In this document: piece by piece, positions 60,271-64,000 of the stretch
Layout: the number at the start of each line of letters is the position of its first letter
How positions within the stretch are numbered: the stretch's first letter is position 1
Assembly (NCBI GenBank): GCA_016794465.1
Contig: JAEUKA010000100.1
Coordinates: forward strand, 85,542 to 149,541
Reading direction: 5' to 3'
Length of the DNA stretch: 64,000 nucleotides
From: Myxococcales bacterium
GTDB taxonomy: Bacteria > Myxococcota_A > Polyangia > Palsa-1104 > JAEUJZ01
The notes under the pieces: generated by a model
The model's database searches: none
What the model was told of the DNA's origin: nothing
Seen by the model: the letters and a program-made list of their open reading frames with translations, nothing else
Made by a program: the position numbers and the translations under genes

Positions 60271-60660
60271 TTGAGTCGTTCCAACTTATTCAAATTTGAG
60301 GACGCCCCCGAGGCTGGACCGAACGTCTATGTTGCGTCGCTGCCGATGGGCATTGCTAGTTCTTCTGCGTTGCTGGAAGCTCTCTATGTCGAGCTGCAAC
60401 TGCCGGGTTACTTCGGGTTCAACTGGGACGCACTATCGGACTGTCTGCGTGACTTGCATTGGATGAAACAGAGGACGGTGGTACTGCGGCATGGTGACCT
60501 CCCACACCTGCCGGAAGCCGAGCTCCGTATCTATCTGGATGTGCTTTCAGAGGCCGTGGCCAGTTGGGGAGCGGAGGAAGAACACTCTCTGGCGGTGAGT
60601 TTTCCAAGGGACGTTCGACGCAACTTGGAGAGAGTGCTTTGTGAGCAGACCCTGAAATGA
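60271..60660 (+). CDS. barstar-family RNase inhibitor (immunity protein)
   Basis: 129 residues from a TTG start with GAGG upstream. The barstar signature is LPGYFGFNWDALSDCLRDLH, containing the acidic helix that plugs the RNase active site. The rest (RTVVLRHGDLPHLPEAELRI, YLDVLSEAVASWGAEEEHSL) fits the barstar fold. It directly follows the RNase toxin fragment, so the two form a toxin-immunity cassette. The gene is full length, unlike its partner. Confidence 0.87.
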   Translation: MSRSNLFKFEDAPEAGPNVYVASLPMGIASSSALLEALYVELQLPGYFGFNWDALSDCLRDLHWMKQRTVVLRHGDLPHLPEAELRIYLDVLSEAVASWGAEEEHSLAVSFPRDVRRNLERVLCEQTLK

Positions 60661-60766
60661 CCCCCAACACTGCAGGCAGTCGCCGCCGGTCAGAAAGTGT
60701 CGAGGTTTCGCGATGAAAGCTCGAACTACAGCTGACCGAACACATCCATAGAATATCTCGTTTGCT

Positions 60767-61291
60767 GTGTTGTCATTTTCTGCGCGGCGCCGCATGTTGC
60801 GGCCTATGCAGAGCACAAATATTCCTTCCTGTCTTTCTCAGAAACAGCCGCCACTCGACGCGGATCTTCACCACTTGGTCAAAGAGATTCGTGAGTCCTT
60901 CCTGTCGTTTCTGGATCGCTGCAAAGCGGAACAGATTCAGACCGATCAGGATGAGCTGATTAACACTTCAACTTGGCTCTCCAGCTCTGTGCGTCGCTCG
61001 CGAACCGTCCTCAGCAGCTTGCCCCACTCTCTCTTGCCGCGAACGTGAACGTACTGCGCTGGCTGAATCAGATCATCAGAGAACTCTGTCACAACCGGCG
61101 ATTCGACGATGCGCTGCAAATTCAAGAGCGCTCCACTGCGCTGACCGGCGACGGGTGGGGGGTCATCTACCGTCCGCTCCTCCTTCTCATGGCAGGGCAG
61201 GAGCAGGCCGCTTGGCAACAAGCGAAATCCGAGATCAGCCACAGCCCACCTCCTCCCGATCTGGTTGTGGACGCAACATCAAGCAGACTCT
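60767..61291 (+). pseudogene. frameshifted TPR-like gene
   Basis: The first frame (from 60767) reads DADLHHLVKEIRESFLSFLD and DQDELIN, and the adjacent frame (open from 60964) continues with LALQLCASLANRPQQLAPLS, LRWLNQIIRELCHNRRFDDA and ALTGDGWGVIYRPLLLLMAG. Together they make a plausible helical, TPR-like protein, broken by a frameshift around 60962-60972. The second frame loses protein-like character after about 61250, so the 3' end is also uncertain. It lies just upstream of the SEC-C gene. Sequencing error cannot be excluded. Confidence 0.5.
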
Positions 61292-61340
61292 GCCAGAGAT
61301 CTCTCTTGATCTCGCGATTTCGCGGACGCATTGTCCGCTC

Positions 61341-62672
61341 ATGCGCAAAATCAAGAGTGCATCAAAGGCGACTCCTACTTCACGGATGAGTGCGGCAGAG
61401 CGGAGTGAGCTGGCTTTGCGAACGTATGTCTTTCACATCGTTCCTGAGCGTGCTCCTTCTGTCTCTCGTACCGTCGAGCTTCTGGCCTCGCAGACCTTTC
61501 GCGATCTGCACCACGCGATCCAGCAGCACTTCGCGCTGGATGACGATCACATGTATGCGTTTTTTATGTCGGGTCGGGCGTGGGATCAGAGCGGAATTTT
61601 CTCGGATGGAAATCCGCGCATTTCGCTTCAGGAGGGAGGCTGTAAGGCAGGCAAGGAGTTCCTGTATCTGTTCGACTTCGGAGACGAGCTGCTACATCAC
61701 ATCCGCGTGGAATCGGAGGGAACCAAACAGGAAGGAGTCTCGTATCCGCGTCTCTTGGCGTCGGTGGGAGAGGCGCCAGAGCAGTATCCGGACGCCGAAG
61801 GGGAAGAGTATGTCCCTCCTGAGCTTGACGTGGATCTGCTGCCACTGGCGGAAGATCTGGCGCGGGCCTGCGAGGACTGTTTCGGGGCCCACTCCGAGAC
61901 AGAGCTTCCCTGTGAGGACTGCGGGGAGTTCCATGAAGACTTGCCGGAAGCAGACATTCCTGTTGAGTCGCTCGACCACTGCGTGGCGCTACTTACCAGG
62001 CTTGGGACCGAGCTACAGAGCAGGCCGACGCAGATCGATGCGCTCGACGAGTTCTGCGATGCGATGCTGATGGAGTGGATGGAGTCGGTGTTCGACACCT
62101 TGCAGGACGGTGAGCGAGCAGAGGATGCACTTCGGCTTCATGATCTGCTGAGCCCGGTTCTGGGCTCTGAAATGGAGAGCTGGCTGCCCGAACGTCATTT
62201 CCTGCTCCTTTCTGCGGGTCGGAAGGAGGAAGCGACGGCAGAGATGGAGCGGCTTCTGTCCGAGCATCCTGAGTCGAGCGATGTGCTCCATTCCGCGATC
62301 GAGTTCTTCCGCTGTGTTGGGGATTTGGAGCAATCGGAGGCGTGTGCTCGGAAGATGGTCTCGCTGAAGGAAAGTCGTAGCTGGTTTATCGCAGCTTCAC
62401 GGGTTCTACTGGAAGTCCTGGACGAGCGGGGCAAGGTCGAAGAGGCCACCCAACTGCGAAGTGAAATCGAACATGCAGAGCGACTCCAGCACGACGCTGT
62501 TGCGAAAAAGAACAATCGGCCACAGCTCGTTCCCAACTACGTTGCAGAGAGCCCCTACATTGCGCCTCCCAAGCCGGGTCGGAACGATGCCTGTCCTTGC
62601 GGCAGCGGCAAGAAGTACAAAAAGTGCTGCGATGGAAAGACTCCTTCTGTAGCCCAGCCCTCCGCTCCGTAG
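61341..62672 (+). CDS. pRiA4b ORF-3-like domain protein with SEC-C motif
   Basis: 443 residues from the ATG at 61341; an ATG at 61386 is the alternative. The N-terminal domain (about 20-140) matches the plasmid pRiA4b ORF-3 family (TFRDLHHAIQQHFALDDDHM, FLYLFDFGDELLHHIRVESE). The middle is helical and repeat-like, rich in Glu and Leu. The C-terminus is a SEC-C zinc motif (KPGRNDACPCGSGKKYKKCC). The pRiA4b domain is frequent on plasmids and mobile islands; its function is not established. It agrees with the accessory character of this end of the window. Confidence 0.85.
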   Translation: MRKIKSASKATPTSRMSAAERSELALRTYVFHIVPERAPSVSRTVELLASQTFRDLHHAIQQHFALDDDHMYAFFMSGRAWDQSGIFSDGNPRISLQEGGCKAGKEFLYLFDFGDELLHHIRVESEGTKQEGVSYPRLLASVGEAPEQYPDAEGEEYVPPELDVDLLPLAEDLARACEDCFGAHSETELPCEDCGEFHEDLPEADIPVESLDHCVALLTRLGTELQSRPTQIDALDEFCDAMLMEWMESVFDTLQDGERAEDALRLHDLLSPVLGSEMESWLPERHFLLLSAGRKEEATAEMERLLSEHPESSDVLHSAIEFFRCVGDLEQSEACARKMVSLKESRSWFIAASRVLLEVLDERGKVEEATQLRSEIEHAERLQHDAVAKKNNRPQLVPNYVAESPYIAPPKPGRNDACPCGSGKKYKKCCDGKTPSVAQPSAP

Positions 62673-63097
62673 CTCTCGATCCTTTGACCTCTTGCGAACT
62701 TTTTTCGTGAAGAAACGTAAGCAGTGGCGTCTTGGGTAGTGGACCGTGCTGGCGTGATTGCTGACGGTGGTCGAGCTGGCGCTTACGGGGACGACGCTGC
62801 CGCTGTTGACGCGGGCGGTGGTGGTCGGAGAGGCGCTTCGACGAGCAGCGCTGGCGATGCATCGGGTGCCTTCGGCTACGCTGGCCGGAAAGATGCATCT
62901 GGGACGCCTCTTATTGGGCAGCATCGACGGGTGTTGCCGCGGGTCACAAACTAACCCCCGTCCACTCCCAAACCACCAGATGTTCCTTTCTCCGCGCTCT
63001 GTTCGCTAGGATTGGGGCGCTGTTCGCTACAAAGCACACCACAATTACTGGCTGCGCTCGTTTCGTTTTCTCGTCGCTGAATGGCTCCAAAAACAAA
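62673..63097. other. non-coding region before IS630-type element
   Basis: 425 bases without a convincing gene. CTGTTCGCTA occurs twice as a direct repeat (62999-63008 and 63020-63029), and the stretch 63030-63095 becomes AT-rich, possibly the left end of the insertion sequence. I could not identify a terminal inverted repeat because the right end is outside the window. Confidence 0.4.
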
Positions 63098-64000
63098 TTG
63101 GACAGAGACCTCTGCGTGGCCTACGTAGGCGACATGATTCGCATCGATCTGACCCGCTTTTCACTTTCTCTTGCGCTGCTGGGCGAGCTCATCACGCTTG
63201 CTGCTCACCCTCGGACTCGCGAGCGCTTACTTGCCATTTTCCGTATCGCTCAGGGCGACTCCGCTGCCACTGTCTGTCGCGAGCTGCAGCGTGATCATCA
63301 TACCGTGCTCAAGTGGGCTCATGACGTAAGCTCGGGAGGTCCCTCCGCCTTGGTTTACAAGCACTTCGGCGGTACTCCTTCCCAGCTCTGTTAGCTTGCT
63401 CCGCTTCTGGTTGATGTCGTCGAGGAATCATGGTTACTGGCGGCGCTTCCGCGGGTCAAAAAAAACGCCAACGCTCCTGTTCAGTTCGACATAGCGCAAG
63501 AGCACAGCGCGACACAGCAGACCGATCTGGTAACGACTCCGCAGGCCACTCCTGAGCAGGCTCCCTTCCTGCCCCCTGCGGTTCGCTGGACCCTCCGCAC
63601 CCTCTGCGCACTGGTCCTCAGCATCACGGGTCGGCTCGTCTCCCGAGAGACTCTGCGCAAGCTGCTGCATCAGACCGGCTATTCCTTTAAGCGTCGCTCC
63701 CGCATTCTGCTCGGCAAGGCCGATCCCAAACTGCGTGCGGAACTTGTACTTGAGCTTGCTCGCTTGGTAACGGAGTCGCAGCAGGAAGACGGGCCTCTGC
63801 TGGTATTTTCCGACGAGGCACACATCCACTTGGAGACAGACGGCGGCTCGGGCTGGAGCCGCAAAGGAGTGCCTCTGTATGTCAATTCCTACTCTCCGCA
63901 GCGTGGCAGGAAGCTCTCCTGCTTCGGTTTCTACGCCTTGGGAAACGACCGCCCCGTGCTGCTACACACTGCATCGTGGGCGACGGCAGAGACGACCAAC
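63098..64000 (+). mobile_element. IS630-type transposase with in-frame amber codon, partial
   Basis: A single frame runs from about 63098 (TTG; or ATG at 63134) to the window end, broken by one TAG at 63392-63394. Before it is the HTH part (TRERLLAIFRIAQGDSAATV, CRELQRDHHTVLKWAHD). After it, in the same frame, come the second HTH/linker (RETLRKLLHQTGYSFKRRSR) and the start of the DDE domain (LVFSDEAHIHLETDGGSGWS). The family is IS630/Tc1-mariner-like, normally one protein of about 340 residues. The amber makes this copy probably inactive unless it is read through. Confidence 0.8.

Noticed and set aside
62758..63009. Small frame with TGTTLPLLTRAVV, faintly like a membrane segment of spermidine-synthase-type proteins
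   Set aside because: The match covers about 40 residues, has no start context and could be chance. It is at most an unrecognisable remnant.

Overview
This is a GC-rich, densely coded bacterial chromosome segment (mostly 60-65% GC by eye). Its content points to Myxococcota or a close relative of the former Deltaproteobacteria: many secreted lipoproteins with CXXCH motifs, a CotH/lamin-tail lipoprotein, a zinc-ribbon Ser/Thr kinase, an MglA-like GTPase, PEGA and propeller proteins, and HMG-CoA synthase (mevalonate route). This assignment is inferred from gene content; no rRNA is present.

Layout: 1-7.9 kb holds the start of a sensor-like membrane protein, an ABC-type substrate-binding protein, an RND exporter, arginase, an M4 metallopeptidase and an unknown gene. 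8-11.9 kb holds a membrane pyrophosphatase, a non-coding 43-bp tandem repeat array and an unknown helical protein. 11.8-23.3 kb holds large secreted proteins, two DNA-binding proteins, the kinase, tRNA-Ile, HMG-CoA synthase and a tandem pair of CXXCH lipoproteins. 23.4-42.1 kb is ordinary chromosome: MglA-like GTPase, XdhC/MobA, a coiled-coil membrane protein, a propeller lipoprotein, a five-gene operon with GlgA, MlaF, YggS and a ureohydrolase, then transport, acyltransferase, mannosyltransferase, NUDIX and cytochrome-like genes.

42.5-48.6 kb looks like a small specialised-metabolite locus: an MFS transporter of mosaic composition; an adenylation-thiolation-GNAT protein with the architecture of insect Ebony and a beta-alanine-like specificity code; a SET-domain protein; a truncated second adenylation domain; and an XRE helix-turn-helix fused to an EgtD-like methyltransferase. 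This is my leading candidate for an undescribed system. 48.9-56.9 kb returns to ordinary genes: a PEGA protein, an ahpC-ahpD-Fur/PerR peroxide locus with a clean PerR-like operator, a lipoprotein and a flotillin/NfeD operon.

56.9-64 kb is the plastic end. A 42-bp tandem array stands upstream of a gene that looks like a distant relative of the gene behind the 43-bp array. It is followed by a possible structured-RNA remnant, a truncated tyrosine recombinase abutting a truncated AAA ATPase, an orphan RNase toxin C-terminus with an intact barstar immunity gene, a frameshifted gene, a pRiA4b-ORF3/SEC-C protein and an IS630-type transposase with an in-frame amber codon running off the window.
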